Source of the DNA: Flagellimonas myxillae
GTDB lineage: Bacteria; Bacteroidota; Bacteroidia; Flavobacteriales; Flavobacteriaceae
Direction of reading: 5' to 3'
Assembly (NCBI RefSeq): GCF_023502235.1
Contig: NZ_JAMFLY010000002.1
Location: forward strand, 434,001-498,000
Length of the DNA: 64,000 nt
The translations under genes were made by a program, and so were the position numbers. This document shows positions 43,253 to 52,796 of the stretch, in pieces; within the stretch, counting starts at the first letter, position 1, and every line of letters starts with the position of its first letter. Under the pieces are notes generated by a model, which saw only the letters and a program-made list of their open reading frames with translations, was not told where the DNA came from and made no database searches.

Positions 43253-43927
43253 TCAACCTTTTTTAACCTCGTACAGCAAGGGTCCGCCTTTAATGCCAAC
43301 CTTCTTTTGCCCCGTATTTTGAAGTATGTCCATCTGGAACATCTTTTTTCGGAAATTGCGTTTGTCCAATTTCACGTTTAGGATATGCTCGTATAAATTC
43401 TGAAGTTCGGGCAGGGTAAATTGTTTGGGCAGTAATTCGCCAACCACCAGTTTGTCCCTTAGGTTGGTCTGTACAAACAAATAGGCATCTTTGATCAATT
43501 GGCCATGGTCAAAACCCAGTTCGTCCGGAAGCTTGTCCACATCAAACCAATGGATTTGTTGCACATCGCTACGAAGGGTCAGGGGATGGTTTTCTGGTTT
43601 TACCAGGGCATAATAGCAAACCGTGATTACTCTTTTGAGGGGGTGACGGTCCAGTGAACTATAGGTTTTAACCTGTTCAAAATGGATGTCCTTGAAACCT
43701 GTGAGCGCAAACAGAACTTTGGCCGCACAGTCCTCCACAGTCTCATGGGCCTCCATAACCCCACCGGGAACCATCCAGTGATTCTTGAAATCCCCAACGG
43801 TTTTTTTCAGGAGCAAGACCTTCAACTTATTGTCCACATACCCAAAAACGGTGATGTCCGCAGTAATGGAACACTCAAAGGAGTCCAACCTGACTTGGAT
43901 GTTTTGGAGGTCTTTTTGTTTAGTCAT
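43253..43927 (-). CDS. Nudix-type (NrtR-family) transcriptional regulator of hexuronate genes
   Basis: A 224-residue protein: an N-terminal Nudix fold (about 18-150) and a C-terminal winged helix (about 155-220, PKQFTLPELQNLYEHILNVKLDKRNFRKKM). The Nudix box reads GGVMEAHETVEDCAAKVLFALTG and has lost the REx2EE glutamates, so it should sense a ligand, not hydrolyse one. Nudix-type regulators control sugar catabolism in Bacteroidota (the AraR type). It is divergent from uxuB, and a perfect operator-like repeat sits on the uxuB promoter, so it most likely represses uxuB-uxuA-uxaC until a uronate intermediate binds (inference). Confidence 0.85.
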   Translation of the reverse strand: MTKQKDLQNIQVRLDSFECSITADITVFGYVDNKLKVLLLKKTVGDFKNHWMVPGGVMEAHETVEDCAAKVLFALTGFKDIHFEQVKTYSSLDRHPLKRVITVCYYALVKPENHPLTLRSDVQQIHWFDVDKLPDELGFDHGQLIKDAYLFVQTNLRDKLVVGELLPKQFTLPELQNLYEHILNVKLDKRNFRKKMFQMDILQNTGQKKVGIKGGPLLYEVKKG

Positions 43928-43950
43928 AGGAGGAATGCTAAAGTAGAATT

Positions 43951-44001
43951 TTTGTGCTTATAAAAAAATGCATATCTTTATCTGTGTAAAAAGTACACAG
44001 A
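43951..44001 (+). promoter_or_regulatory. uxuBA-uxaC promoter and operator
   Basis: TTTG (43951-43954), 18 bases, TATCTTTA (43973-43980, one change from TAnnTTTG). Directly downstream is TCTGTGTA-N5-TACACAGA (43981-44001), a perfect 8-bp inverted repeat, 21 bases overall, the length known for NrtR-type sites. It covers the expected transcription start, so a bound regulator would block initiation. Confidence 0.75.
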
Positions 44002-44018
44002 ATAACATAAAATTGCAA

Positions 44019-44870
44019 ATGACCATTCCGAAATACGAGTATTTACAGGGCAAAGTGGTAGTGATAACTGGAGGCGGAGGAGTGCTCTGCAGCACTTTGG
44101 CGGATTATCTAGCCGAACAAGGAGCCAAAGTGGCCGTTTTGGATTTAAACAAGGAAGCAGCCGACCAAATAGCCATCAACATTATTAAAAAAGGAGGGCA
44201 AGCTATTGGCGTACAGGCCAACGTACTACAAAAGGAAAGTTTGGAGTTGGCCCATACCCAAGTGAACCAGGAACTGGGACCTTGCGATATCTTGATCAAT
44301 GGAGCTGGTGGCAACCACCCCAAGGGAACCACCAGTAATACCCATTTATTTCCGGAGGATCTTGAGGCGGATGAGGATCTAATGACTTTTTTCAAGCTTG
44401 ATCCAGAAGGAATCCAGTTTGTGTTCAATCTTAATTTTATAGGAACTTTATTGCCCACTCAAATTTTTGCCAAAGACATGGTAGACAGGGAGGGCTGCTC
44501 CATTTTGAATGTTTCTTCCATGAACGCCTATAGGCCGCTGACCAAGATTCCCGCCTATAGTGGAGCCAAGGCAGCGGTTAGCAATTTTACCCAATGGTTG
44601 GCGGTACATTTTGCCCCAGTGGGCATTAGGGTCAACGCATTGGCACCTGGTTTTTTTCTAACGGAGCAGAACAGGACTTTGTTAACTGAAAGTAATGGTA
44701 GTTTGACCCCAAGAGGACAAACCATATTGGAACACACTCCGATGAACCGTTTTGGGGAACCGGAGGATTTGGTGGGAACCACCTTATGGCTGACGAGCAA
44801 TCAATCCAAATTTGTAACAGGGATTACGGTACCTATAGATGGTGGATTTAGTGCCTTTAGTGGGGTTTAA
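44019..44870 (+). CDS. uxuB: Fructuronate reductase / mannonate oxidoreductase, SDR type
   Basis: 283 residues from ATG at 44019, chosen because the frame further upstream would run through the operator. NAD-binding TGGGGVL (17-23), NAG motif (NGAGGN), and the SDR catalytic Y180-x3-K184 (AYSGAKAA). SDR-type UxuB interconverts D-fructuronate and D-mannonate. It is the first gene of the uronate operon, 12 bases before uxuA. The assignment rests on SDR family plus operon context. Confidence 0.85.
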   Translation: MTIPKYEYLQGKVVVITGGGGVLCSTLADYLAEQGAKVAVLDLNKEAADQIAINIIKKGGQAIGVQANVLQKESLELAHTQVNQELGPCDILINGAGGNHPKGTTSNTHLFPEDLEADEDLMTFFKLDPEGIQFVFNLNFIGTLLPTQIFAKDMVDREGCSILNVSSMNAYRPLTKIPAYSGAKAAVSNFTQWLAVHFAPVGIRVNALAPGFFLTEQNRTLLTESNGSLTPRGQTILEHTPMNRFGEPEDLVGTTLWLTSNQSKFVTGITVPIDGGFSAFSGV

Positions 44871-44882
44871 ACGATAGAATTT

Positions 44883-46088
44883 ATGCAGACAACAAAACAT
44901 ATGGGATTAGAGCAGACATGGCGCTGGTATGGCCCCAATGATTCTGTTTCCTTGGATGATATTGCCATGGCGGGAGCAACCGGTATTGTTTCGGCCCTGC
45001 ACCATATTCCCAACGGGGAGGTATGGTCCAAAGAGGAAATTACCCAAAGGAAAAACGAAATTGAGGCCAAAGGCCTCACCTGGTCCGTAGTGGAAAGCAT
45101 TCCCGTGCATGAGGACATTAAAAAACGTACGGGTTCTTACCAAGAGTATATTGCTAATTATCAGCAAAGTATCCGAAACTTGGGCGAATGTGGTATTGAT
45201 ACCGTTTGCTACAACTTCATGCCCGTTTTGGACTGGACCCGTACCGACCTTGCGTACCAAATGCCGAATGGTTCCAAAGCCCTGCGATACGATGCCACGG
45301 AATTGGCCGCTTTTGAGCTTTTTATTTTGAAAAGGCCAGGGGCGAACCAATCTTATTCCGAAACGGAAAAAGAACAGGCCAAAAAGGTTTATGATCAAAT
45401 GGAAGAGGAGCAAAAAACCAAGCTTACCCAAAATATTATTGCAGGTTTGCCTGGTGCAGAAGAAGGCTATACCGTGGATCAGTTTCAAGAGGTATTGGAT
45501 ACCTATAAAGGTATCGGGGATAAGGAATTAAGGGAAAATCTATATGCCTTTGTCCAGGCCATTGCCCCTGTTGCAGAAGCTTCTGGGGTACTGTTGGCGA
45601 TTCACCCGGATGACCCACCCTTTCCCATTTTTGGGCTTCCTAGAGTGGTAAGCACGGAAGAGGATGCCAAACAATTGTTGGGAGCCTATAAAAGTCCTAA
45701 CAATGGTCTTTGTTTTTGTACGGGATCTTATGGAGTTCGGTCGGACAATGATTTGGCCGGGATGGTGGATAGACTTGGGGACAGCATAAATTTTGTGCAT
45801 TTAAGAAGTACCAGACGGGATGCCGACGGGAATTTCTTTGAAGCCGACCATTTGGATGGGGACGTGGATATGTTCGGGGTGATGAAATCCTTGTTGGCCG
45901 AACAAGGAAGGCGTAAAAAAAGCGGGAGAAAGGATTTTCGCATGCCGATGCGTCCAGATCATGGGCATCAAATGTTGGATGACCTGACCAAAAAGACAAA
46001 TCCGGGATATTCGGCCATTGGTCGTTTAAGGGGGCTGGCAGAATTGCGGGGATTGATGTTGGGCATTGAAAAATCTATGGAGCCATGA
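44883..46088 (+). CDS. uxuA: Mannonate dehydratase
   Basis: A 401-residue TIM-barrel enzyme with the UxuA signature: [17 protein letters not shown] at the start, [53 protein letters not shown] and [12 protein letters not shown] at the C-terminus (His and Asp metal ligands). It removes water from D-mannonate to give 2-keto-3-deoxygluconate. The stop overlaps the uxaC start as ATGA. Confidence 0.97.
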   Translation: MQTTKHMGLEQTWRWYGPNDSVSLDDIAMAGATGIVSALHHIPNGEVWSKEEITQRKNEIEAKGLTWSVVESIPVHEDIKKRTGSYQEYIANYQQSIRNLGECGIDTVCYNFMPVLDWTRTDLAYQMPNGSKALRYDATELAAFELFILKRPGANQSYSETEKEQAKKVYDQMEEEQKTKLTQNIIAGLPGAEEGYTVDQFQEVLDTYKGIGDKELRENLYAFVQAIAPVAEASGVLLAIHPDDPPFPIFGLPRVVSTEEDAKQLLGAYKSPNNGLCFCTGSYGVRSDNDLAGMVDRLGDSINFVHLRSTRRDADGNFFEADHLDGDVDMFGVMKSLLAEQGRRKKSGRKDFRMPMRPDHGHQMLDDLTKKTNPGYSAIGRLRGLAELRGLMLGIEKSMEP

Positions 46089-47530
46089 GTTTTATCACCG
46101 AGAATTTTTTATTGGAAACCGAGTTTGCCCAAGAGCTTTACCATGATTATGCCAAGGGCATGCCCATCATAGATTACCACAACCATTTGCCTCCGGATGA
46201 GATTGCCTCCAATCATCAGTTTAAGAATATAACCGAAGTGTGGTTGCATGGCGATCATTACAAATGGAGGGCCATGCGTGCCTTTGGGATTGACGAAAAA
46301 TTTATTACCGGAAGTGCTTCCGATCAGGATAAATTCCTGAAATGGGCCGAGACAGTACCCAATACCCTGCGCAATCCCCTCTATCATTGGACCCATTTGG
46401 AGTTACAGCGTTATTTTGGCATTGACGAGTTGTTGACCCCAAGAAACGGGCTGGATATCTACCAGAAAACTTCGGAAAAATTACAAGAGGAAAGTCACAG
46501 CACCCGAGGTCTCATGGCCCAAATGAATGTGGAGGTACTTTGCACTACAGACGATCCCTTGGATAGCTTGGAACATCATTTGAGCGCCCGTAAAAACCAA
46601 AAGGGAACAAAAATGCTACCTGCATTTAGACCCGATAAGGCCTATGCCGTTGAGGACGTGAGAACATTTGCGAGGTTTATAGAACGGTTGGCCGACATCG
46701 TTGGGAGCTCCATCACCAATTATCAGGATTATTTGGATGCCCTAAAAAATAGGATTGCGTTTTTCCATCAAGCGGGAAGCCGCTTGTCCGATCACGGTTT
46801 GGACCAACTTTACTTTTTTGATCTTGGCACCTTCGATATTGAAATTCTGTTTAAAAAGGTATTGGCCGGAAAAGCTCTTGAAATCCAAGAAATCCAATAT
46901 TTCAAGTTTGAGACGCTACACCACCTATGTAAGGAATATAATGAATATGGATGGACCCAGCAATTTCATCTGGGTGCCCTGAGGAACAACAATGAGCGGA
47001 TGTTGAGCACCTTAGGGCCAGACACCGGGTTTGATTCCATAGGGGATTTTGCCCAGGCCCAAGCCATGTCCAAATTTTTGAACGAACTGGACAAGACGGA
47101 CCAATTGGCAAAGACCATTCTTTATAACCTCAATCCATCCCAAAATGAGGTGTTTGCGACCATGGCCGGGAATTTCAATGATGGGTCTATTAAAGGCAAG
47201 ATGCAGTTTGGTTCAGCTTGGTGGTATATGGATCAGTTGGATGGGATGGAAAAACAAATAAATACACTTTCCAATATGGGCTTGTTGAGTTGCTTTATTG
47301 GGATGTTGACGGATTCCCGAAGTTTTCTGTCCTTTCCAAGGCATGAATATTTCAGAAGGTTGCTCTGCAACATTTTTGGCAATGACATTAAAAAAGGCTT
47401 GGTTCCGAACGACATTCCGTTTGTAGGGAGGATGATTCAAGACATTAGCTATTACAATGCCAAGTCTTACTTTGATTTCGACGGGAGAAAAGCGAAGTCC
47501 CCAGATAAACAAACAGCGAATCAGAAATAA
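46085..47530 (+). CDS. uxaC: Glucuronate (uronate) isomerase
   Basis: A 481-residue amidohydrolase-fold isomerase. Typical parts: [16 protein letters not shown] (metal-binding HxH), [50 protein letters not shown] and [22 protein letters not shown]. It converts D-glucuronate to D-fructuronate (and galacturonate to tagaturonate). With UxuB and UxuA it completes conversion to KDG; kdgK and kdgA are not in the window. A short gap of 38 bases separates it from the DUF1080 gene. Confidence 0.97.
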   Translation: MSFITENFLLETEFAQELYHDYAKGMPIIDYHNHLPPDEIASNHQFKNITEVWLHGDHYKWRAMRAFGIDEKFITGSASDQDKFLKWAETVPNTLRNPLYHWTHLELQRYFGIDELLTPRNGLDIYQKTSEKLQEESHSTRGLMAQMNVEVLCTTDDPLDSLEHHLSARKNQKGTKMLPAFRPDKAYAVEDVRTFARFIERLADIVGSSITNYQDYLDALKNRIAFFHQAGSRLSDHGLDQLYFFDLGTFDIEILFKKVLAGKALEIQEIQYFKFETLHHLCKEYNEYGWTQQFHLGALRNNNERMLSTLGPDTGFDSIGDFAQAQAMSKFLNELDKTDQLAKTILYNLNPSQNEVFATMAGNFNDGSIKGKMQFGSAWWYMDQLDGMEKQINTLSNMGLLSCFIGMLTDSRSFLSFPRHEYFRRLLCNIFGNDIKKGLVPNDIPFVGRMIQDISYYNAKSYFDFDGRKAKSPDKQTANQK

Positions 47531-47568
47531 AAAATAAAAGAACAATCAAAAACCTTAAATCTATTGAA

Positions 47569-48951
47569 ATGGGAAAAATCAAGATCAATTTAATTGCGGC
47601 TTTTACGCTCCTTGGCCTTTGTTTTACAGGATGCTCGGAGAAGGATAAAGACGACACCCCTTGGACATATCTGTTTGACGGGGAAACACTCAATGGCTGG
47701 AGTCAAAAAGGAGGCGTGGCGACCTATGAGGTTAGGGATGGCAGTATTGTAGGAATAACAAAACATGACACTCCCAATTCATTTATGACTACGGACGAGT
47801 TATATGGGGACTTTATATTGGAGTTGGAGTATTTAGTGGACTCCACCATGAACTCAGGCATCCAGATCCGGAGCAATAGCCTACCTTATTATTTGGATGG
47901 GCGCGTTCATGGGTATCAAATTGAAATAGATCCATCTGATCGTGCTTGGAGTGCCGGAATTTATGATGAAGGAAGACGTGGATGGCTAAATCCGTTGGAA
48001 AATAACCCAGAGGCTCAAGCAGCATTCAAACAAAATGATTGGAACCATTATCGCATTGAGGCTATTGGCGACACCTTAAAAACTTGGATCAATGGAGTGC
48101 CAGCAGCACATTTAATTGATGACAAAACAGCCGAAGGATTCATTGCATTGCAAGTGCACAGCATCGGAAAGGATAAAGAAGCTGGGACGGAAGTGATATG
48201 GAAAAATATCAAAATTTTAACCGATAGTCTTTCAAAGTATTCCAAACCAACACCGATAAAGCCGATCCTAACCAAAAATCAACTTACTCTTGATGAGAAA
48301 AAAAGAGGATGGCAGCTGTTGTGGGATGGAAAATCGACCGAGGGATGGCGAGGAGCGAGGTTGGATAACTTTCCAGAGCAGGGTTGGATTATTGAAAATG
48401 GAGTACTTTCCGTACTGGCTTCCGGCGGAGCCGAATCTACCGCAGGTGGTGACATTGTTACTGTGGATACGTATGGAGATTTTGAGCTAAAGGTTGACTT
48501 TAAAATAACCGAAGGTGCTAACAGTGGAATCAAGTACTATGTAGATACAGACCTAAATAAGGGTCCTGGGTCTTCCATTGGTCTGGAATACCAAATTTTG
48601 GATGATGCCAAACACCCAGATGCCAAAAAGGGGAACCACGAGGGAAGCCGTACTTTGGCTTCACTTTACGATTTGATTCAAGCTGATGTAAATAAACCAG
48701 CAAACCCTATTGGGGAATGGAACACTGCCCATATCATTTCCAAAAACAATCATGTGGAGCATAGACTCAATGGGGTAAAGGTTTTGGAATATGAACGGAA
48801 GAGTGAGGATTATCGCAAACTGGTATCCGAAAGCAAATACGAAAAGTGGCCCAATTTTGGGGAGGCGGACAAGGGACATATTTTACTGCAGGACCACGGG
48901 GATTTGGTTAGCTTCAGGAACATTAAAATAAAATCAATAATTCAAGATTAA
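47569..48951 (+). CDS. Two-domain DUF1080 (3-keto-disaccharide hydrolase) lipoprotein
   Basis: A 460-residue lipoprotein (LCFTGCSE, Cys22) with two DUF1080/LamG-like domains, about 30-215 (WTYLFDGETLNGWSQKGG...NSGIQIRSN) and 235-458 (WQLLWDGKSTEGWRG...GANSGIKYYVD). The duplicated G-x-N-SGI motif lines the binding groove. DUF1080 proteins hydrolyse or eliminate 3-keto-glycosides. It starts 4 bases before the first Gfo/Idh gene, so enzymes that make and cleave 3-keto sugars are co-expressed. A two-domain form is longer than the usual single domain of about 200 residues. Confidence 0.85.
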   Translation: MGKIKINLIAAFTLLGLCFTGCSEKDKDDTPWTYLFDGETLNGWSQKGGVATYEVRDGSIVGITKHDTPNSFMTTDELYGDFILELEYLVDSTMNSGIQIRSNSLPYYLDGRVHGYQIEIDPSDRAWSAGIYDEGRRGWLNPLENNPEAQAAFKQNDWNHYRIEAIGDTLKTWINGVPAAHLIDDKTAEGFIALQVHSIGKDKEAGTEVIWKNIKILTDSLSKYSKPTPIKPILTKNQLTLDEKKRGWQLLWDGKSTEGWRGARLDNFPEQGWIIENGVLSVLASGGAESTAGGDIVTVDTYGDFELKVDFKITEGANSGIKYYVDTDLNKGPGSSIGLEYQILDDAKHPDAKKGNHEGSRTLASLYDLIQADVNKPANPIGEWNTAHIISKNNHVEHRLNGVKVLEYERKSEDYRKLVSESKYEKWPNFGEADKGHILLQDHGDLVSFRNIKIKSIIQD

Positions 48952-48955
48952 GGCC

Positions 48956-50284
48956 ATGGGAACTAGACGAAATTTCATCAAAAAAACAACAGCAGGAACC
49001 GCTGCATTGACAATGGGGGGATTGGTGCTACCCAAAATGGGATACGCCAACATATTGGGTTCCAATGATCGTATCAATTGTGCGGTAATTGGGGTTAGAA
49101 GCAGGGCAAAGGCCCATGTAAAGGCCATCAGTGCTTTTCCAAATGCAAAAGTGCTTTACAACTGTGATGTGGACGATTTAATTATTGAGGAGCACAATGC
49201 TTGGTGCCAGAAAAACATTGGATACGTACCCAAGGTGGAGAAGGATTTTAGAAAAATCCTTGAGGACAAGAATGTGGACGCTGTTTTTATTGCCACTCCG
49301 GAACATTGGCATGCCCCTATGTCCATCATGGCTATGCAGGCGGGAAAACATGTGTACGTAGAAAAACCATGTAGCCATAACGCCTATGAGAACACCTTGT
49401 TGGTAGCTGCCCAAAAGAAGTATAATAAAAAAGTGCAGATGGGTAATCAACAGCGCTCCGCCCGAACTTCACAACAGGCGGTAAAGGATATCAAAGAAGG
49501 AATAATTGGGGACGTCTATAAAGGGGAAGCTTATTATTCCAATAATAGAGGGTCGATCGGAAAGGGGAACATCATAGACGTGCCTAAAACCTTGGATTGG
49601 GATCTTTGGCAAGGACCAGCTCCGAGAACTGCTTATAAAGACAATGTGCATCCCTACCACTGGCATTGGTTCAGGGCTTGGGGTACAGGGGAAATTCATA
49701 ACAATGGGACTCATGAGATAGACATTTGCAGGTGGGCTTTGGGTGTGGACCTCCCGGAAACAGTAACATCTTTTGGTGGAAAATATACCTATGATGATGA
49801 TTGGGAGTTTGTGGACAACCAGCAAGTGACCTATGGCTTTAAGGGGGATAAGTTCATTACGTGGACAGGCCATAGCCGTGGAATAATGAAACCCGAACGC
49901 CCCGGGCGTGGAATAACCATATATGGTAGCAAGGGAAGCATTGAATTAAGCCGAAACTTTTATAAATTGTACGACCTTGCCGGAAACCCTATCAAATTAG
50001 AGTTTGAAAGAACTGCAAGTGCAACCACCAATACACAAGGAATTGGTGGACTGGATGTAGACCATGTTGGGAACTTTTTTGATGCTATTAGAGAGGACAA
50101 GGCAATGAATGCTCCAATAGCCGATGCAAGTATATCCACGATGCTTTGTCATTTGGGTAACATGGCCCAGGATGTTGGACATACTTTAAAAATTGATACA
50201 ACAACCGGAAAAGTTCTAAATAGTGAAGCCGCCATGAAACACTGGGGACGTGAATATGAAAAAGGGTGGGAGCCCAAATTATAA
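48956..50284 (+). CDS. Tat-exported Gfo/Idh/MocA family oxidoreductase
   Basis: A 442-residue NAD(P)-dependent oxidoreductase with a twin-arginine leader (TRRNFIKKTTAGTAALTMGG). Rossmann part with VIGVRSRAKAHVKAI and CDVDD, then ATPEHWHAPMSIMAMQAGKHVYVEKPCSH with the EKP motif. Exported members carry a tightly bound cofactor and oxidise glycosides at C3. It lies 4 bases after the DUF1080 gene and 14 bases before a second oxidoreductase gene. Confidence 0.92.
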   Translation: MGTRRNFIKKTTAGTAALTMGGLVLPKMGYANILGSNDRINCAVIGVRSRAKAHVKAISAFPNAKVLYNCDVDDLIIEEHNAWCQKNIGYVPKVEKDFRKILEDKNVDAVFIATPEHWHAPMSIMAMQAGKHVYVEKPCSHNAYENTLLVAAQKKYNKKVQMGNQQRSARTSQQAVKDIKEGIIGDVYKGEAYYSNNRGSIGKGNIIDVPKTLDWDLWQGPAPRTAYKDNVHPYHWHWFRAWGTGEIHNNGTHEIDICRWALGVDLPETVTSFGGKYTYDDDWEFVDNQQVTYGFKGDKFITWTGHSRGIMKPERPGRGITIYGSKGSIELSRNFYKLYDLAGNPIKLEFERTASATTNTQGIGGLDVDHVGNFFDAIREDKAMNAPIADASISTMLCHLGNMAQDVGHTLKIDTTTGKVLNSEAAMKHWGREYEKGWEPKL

Positions 50285-50298
50285 GAAACTAAGAAATA

Positions 50299-51480
50299 AT
50301 GAAGCGAAGGGAATTTGTCGCAAAAAGCGGTTTGGCCGTTACAGCTGTTACGGCAGCTAGTCCTGTATGGGGAGCCAATTTGCTTGGGAAGAAGGAAAAG
50401 AATATTAGGATAGGGGTCATTGGAACCGGCGATAGAGGAGGTGGTTTGACCCCCATTATTCAGGATATTCAGGGCATGGAGGTCACGGCTTGCTGCGATG
50501 TACTTCCATTTCGATTGGAAAGCGGATTGACCAAGGCCGGCGGAAGGGCCAAAGGATATTCAGATTACAGAAAACTCCTGGAGGATAAACATGTTGATGC
50601 TGTTTTGATCGCTGTTCCGTTTAGCGAACATTCCCAAATTGCCATAGATGCCTTGGATGCAGGGAAACATGTCTATTGCGAAAAAACTTTGGCAAAAGGG
50701 TATGATGGTATTCGGAATTTGATTCATAAAGCGAACAATTCAAAGACCATTTTTCAGACAGGCCATCAGTATCATAGTTCAAGGTTATATACCCATGTGG
50801 TTGATTTGATCAAACAAGGCAAGATTGGTAAAGTCATTGCTTTTGATTGCCAGTGGAACCGAAATGGCAATTGGAGACGCCCCGTCCCAGATCCAAAATG
50901 GGAGCGCGCCATCAATTGGAGAATGTATAGGGAATATTCCGGTGGATTGGTAGCTGAACTTTGTTCCCACCAGATAGATTTTGTGAACTGGGTGCTGGAA
51001 GAAACTCCAGAAAAAGTGATGGGCGTAGGTGGCATTGATTATTGGAAGGATGGTCGGGAAACCTATGACAATATCCAGCTGATCTATAGTTATCCCAATG
51101 GAGCTAAGGCTACCTTTACCTGTTTGACAGGAAATGCCATGGGAGATTACCAAATAAAGGTCATGGGAGATAAGGGAAGCATAGTTTTGGATTATGCCAA
51201 AGCCTGGTTCTTTCCAGAAAAAGGATACGAAAGAGAGCTAGGTGAAGTGGATGGTGTTTCTGGAGCAACGGTTAATTGGGAAGAAGGAAAAGGTATTCCA
51301 ATTAAAGCCGAACATCTCGATCCAAGTAAACAAGCGTTGATGGATTTTAGGGATAGTATCTTGACCAACGAGAAACCTATTTCCGATATCACCACTGGGG
51401 CCAATACAGCTGTTTGCGTTCAAATGGGCTTGGATGCCATGTATGACCAAAAGATTGTTCACTGGGATTTTAATTCGTAA
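50299..51480 (+). CDS. Tat-exported Gfo/Idh/MocA family oxidoreductase (second)
   Basis: A 393-residue homolog with twin-arginine leader KRREFVAKSGLAVTAVTAA. Rossmann GVIGTGDRGGGLTPI, CCDVLPF, and PFSEHSQIAIDALDAGKHVYCEKTLAKG, where EKP is changed to EKT. Catalytic-region histidines (ELCSHQIDFVNW) are present. It is only distantly similar to the first oxidoreductase, so they probably act on different steps or substrates of a shared 3-keto pathway (inference). A 99-base gap follows. Confidence 0.9.
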   Translation: MKRREFVAKSGLAVTAVTAASPVWGANLLGKKEKNIRIGVIGTGDRGGGLTPIIQDIQGMEVTACCDVLPFRLESGLTKAGGRAKGYSDYRKLLEDKHVDAVLIAVPFSEHSQIAIDALDAGKHVYCEKTLAKGYDGIRNLIHKANNSKTIFQTGHQYHSSRLYTHVVDLIKQGKIGKVIAFDCQWNRNGNWRRPVPDPKWERAINWRMYREYSGGLVAELCSHQIDFVNWVLEETPEKVMGVGGIDYWKDGRETYDNIQLIYSYPNGAKATFTCLTGNAMGDYQIKVMGDKGSIVLDYAKAWFFPEKGYERELGEVDGVSGATVNWEEGKGIPIKAEHLDPSKQALMDFRDSILTNEKPISDITTGANTAVCVQMGLDAMYDQKIVHWDFNS

Positions 51481-51579
51481 GATCACTACGTCCAACTTTT
51501 TGGTAAAACAAATACATTTAAGCAAGCCGGAAACGGATTTGTTCAATACCTTGTAAGCCATAATCAACCCGCTAATACC

Positions 51580-52665
51580 ATGAAAAAACCTTCTAGAAAA
51601 TTATGGCTTGCCATTTTTGCCTTTTGTTCGATTGGAGTTTTCGCCCAGAACAGTGAACCTCCCAAGGTGGTCTTGATTACTTTGGATGGATTTAGATGGC
51701 AAGAACTTTTTACCGGAGCAGATTCCCTTTTGATTGCCAACAAGGAATATGTACACGATACTACCCAGTTAAAAAAATCTTTTTGGAGAGCAAGTGCCAA
51801 GGAAAGAAGAACTGCTCTTATGCCATTTTTCTGGTCTAAAGTTCCAACAATGGGTCAATTACACGGGAACCGTTTATTGGGAAGCAAAATGAACCTGACC
51901 AATACAATGTGGTTCTCCTATCCTGGCTATAACGAAATTTTGACTGGTGCAGCTGACGATGCCCGAATTACCAGCAATGACAAATTCAATAATCCCAATA
52001 TTACGGTGTTGGAACGTTATAACAAAACGGAATCTGGTAAGGGAAAGGTGGCAGCTTTTGGTAGCTGGGATGTGTTCCCATTTATTGTGAATGAAGAGCG
52101 TTCTGGGGTACCGGTCAACGCCGGATTTGAATCGGCTACCAACAACCCGAACGAGCGGGAACAGTTTCTGAACAAATTACAAGAACAGATTCCCAGCCCC
52201 TGGGGTTCTGTACGATTAGATGCTTTTACACACCATTTTGCTTTGGAGCATATGAAAAAAGCTCATCCTAAACTGGTTTATATTTCCTATGGTGAGACCG
52301 ATGATTTTGCCCACGAAGGAGATTATCAGGCATACTTAAAATCGGCTCATAATACCGATGGTTTGATCAAAGAAATCTGGGAGTATACCCAAAAGGATGA
52401 ATTTTATAAGGATCAAACGGTGTTTATAATTTCCACGGACCATGGACGAGGCACCCAACCTTTACACACATGGACAGGTCATGGTTCTAAAATAAAAGGG
52501 GCAGACCAAGTTTGGTTAGTGGTTTTTGGCAAAGGGATTCCCCCTTTGGGAGAAGCTGAGGGCGAGAAACAATGGTATACCAATCAAATTGCACCTACTA
52601 TTCTTGACATTTTGGATGTTCCAATCAATTCCGACGAAGTCAAGGGGGAGCCATTGAAATTCTAA
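51580..52665 (+). CDS. Exported alkaline-phosphatase superfamily phosphodiesterase-like enzyme
   Basis: A 361-residue protein with signal peptide (ends VFAQ). Metal-binding pattern of the nucleotide pyrophosphatase/phosphodiesterase and phosphoglycerate-mutase-like group: VVLITLDGFRWQELF (first Asp), nucleophile region MWFSYPGYNEILTG (Ser), YGETDDFAHEGDY, and STDHGRG with WTGHGS. A sulfatase formylglycine motif (CxPxR) is absent. It removes phosphate or phosphodiester groups from an unknown substrate outside the cytoplasm. It lies 99 bases behind the 3-keto genes and may or may not belong with them. Confidence 0.82.
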   Translation: MKKPSRKLWLAIFAFCSIGVFAQNSEPPKVVLITLDGFRWQELFTGADSLLIANKEYVHDTTQLKKSFWRASAKERRTALMPFFWSKVPTMGQLHGNRLLGSKMNLTNTMWFSYPGYNEILTGAADDARITSNDKFNNPNITVLERYNKTESGKGKVAAFGSWDVFPFIVNEERSGVPVNAGFESATNNPNEREQFLNKLQEQIPSPWGSVRLDAFTHHFALEHMKKAHPKLVYISYGETDDFAHEGDYQAYLKSAHNTDGLIKEIWEYTQKDEFYKDQTVFIISTDHGRGTQPLHTWTGHGSKIKGADQVWLVVFGKGIPPLGEAEGEKQWYTNQIAPTILDILDVPINSDEVKGEPLKF

Positions 52666-52734
52666 GTTTTATTAATTTCTGATTATCATTTCTTGGTTTT
52701 TGTTAGTTGAAACGAGCGCCATTGGACTAAAATA

Positions 52735-52785
52735 TTTGGCAAGATGCTACATAATATGTAGCTTTGCTATAAATAATGTAGCAAA
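52735..52785 (+). promoter_or_regulatory. HxlR promoter with nested palindromic operators
   Basis: TTTG (52735-52738), 20 bases, TAGCTTTG (52759-52766): a proper -33/-7 pair. GCTACAT-aat-ATGTAGC (52746-52762) is a perfect 7-bp palindrome between them. TTTGCTA (52763-52769) / TAGCAAA (52779-52785) is a second one, and ATGTAGC recurs at 52776-52782. Together this gives repeated half-sites of one motif over the promoter. Confidence 0.75.
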
Positions 52786-52796
52786 CTAGTATAAGT

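Noticed and set aside
45540-45999. Several long minus-strand frames opposite uxuA, and similar frames opposite other genes
   Set aside because: They are shadows of strongly supported genes, lack known domains and follow the codon bias of the opposite strand.
51580-52665. Sulfatase serving the PUL
   Set aside because: No CxPxR or SxPxR formylglycine motif; the motifs fit phosphodiesterase-like members of the superfamily and it is 20 kb from the PUL.
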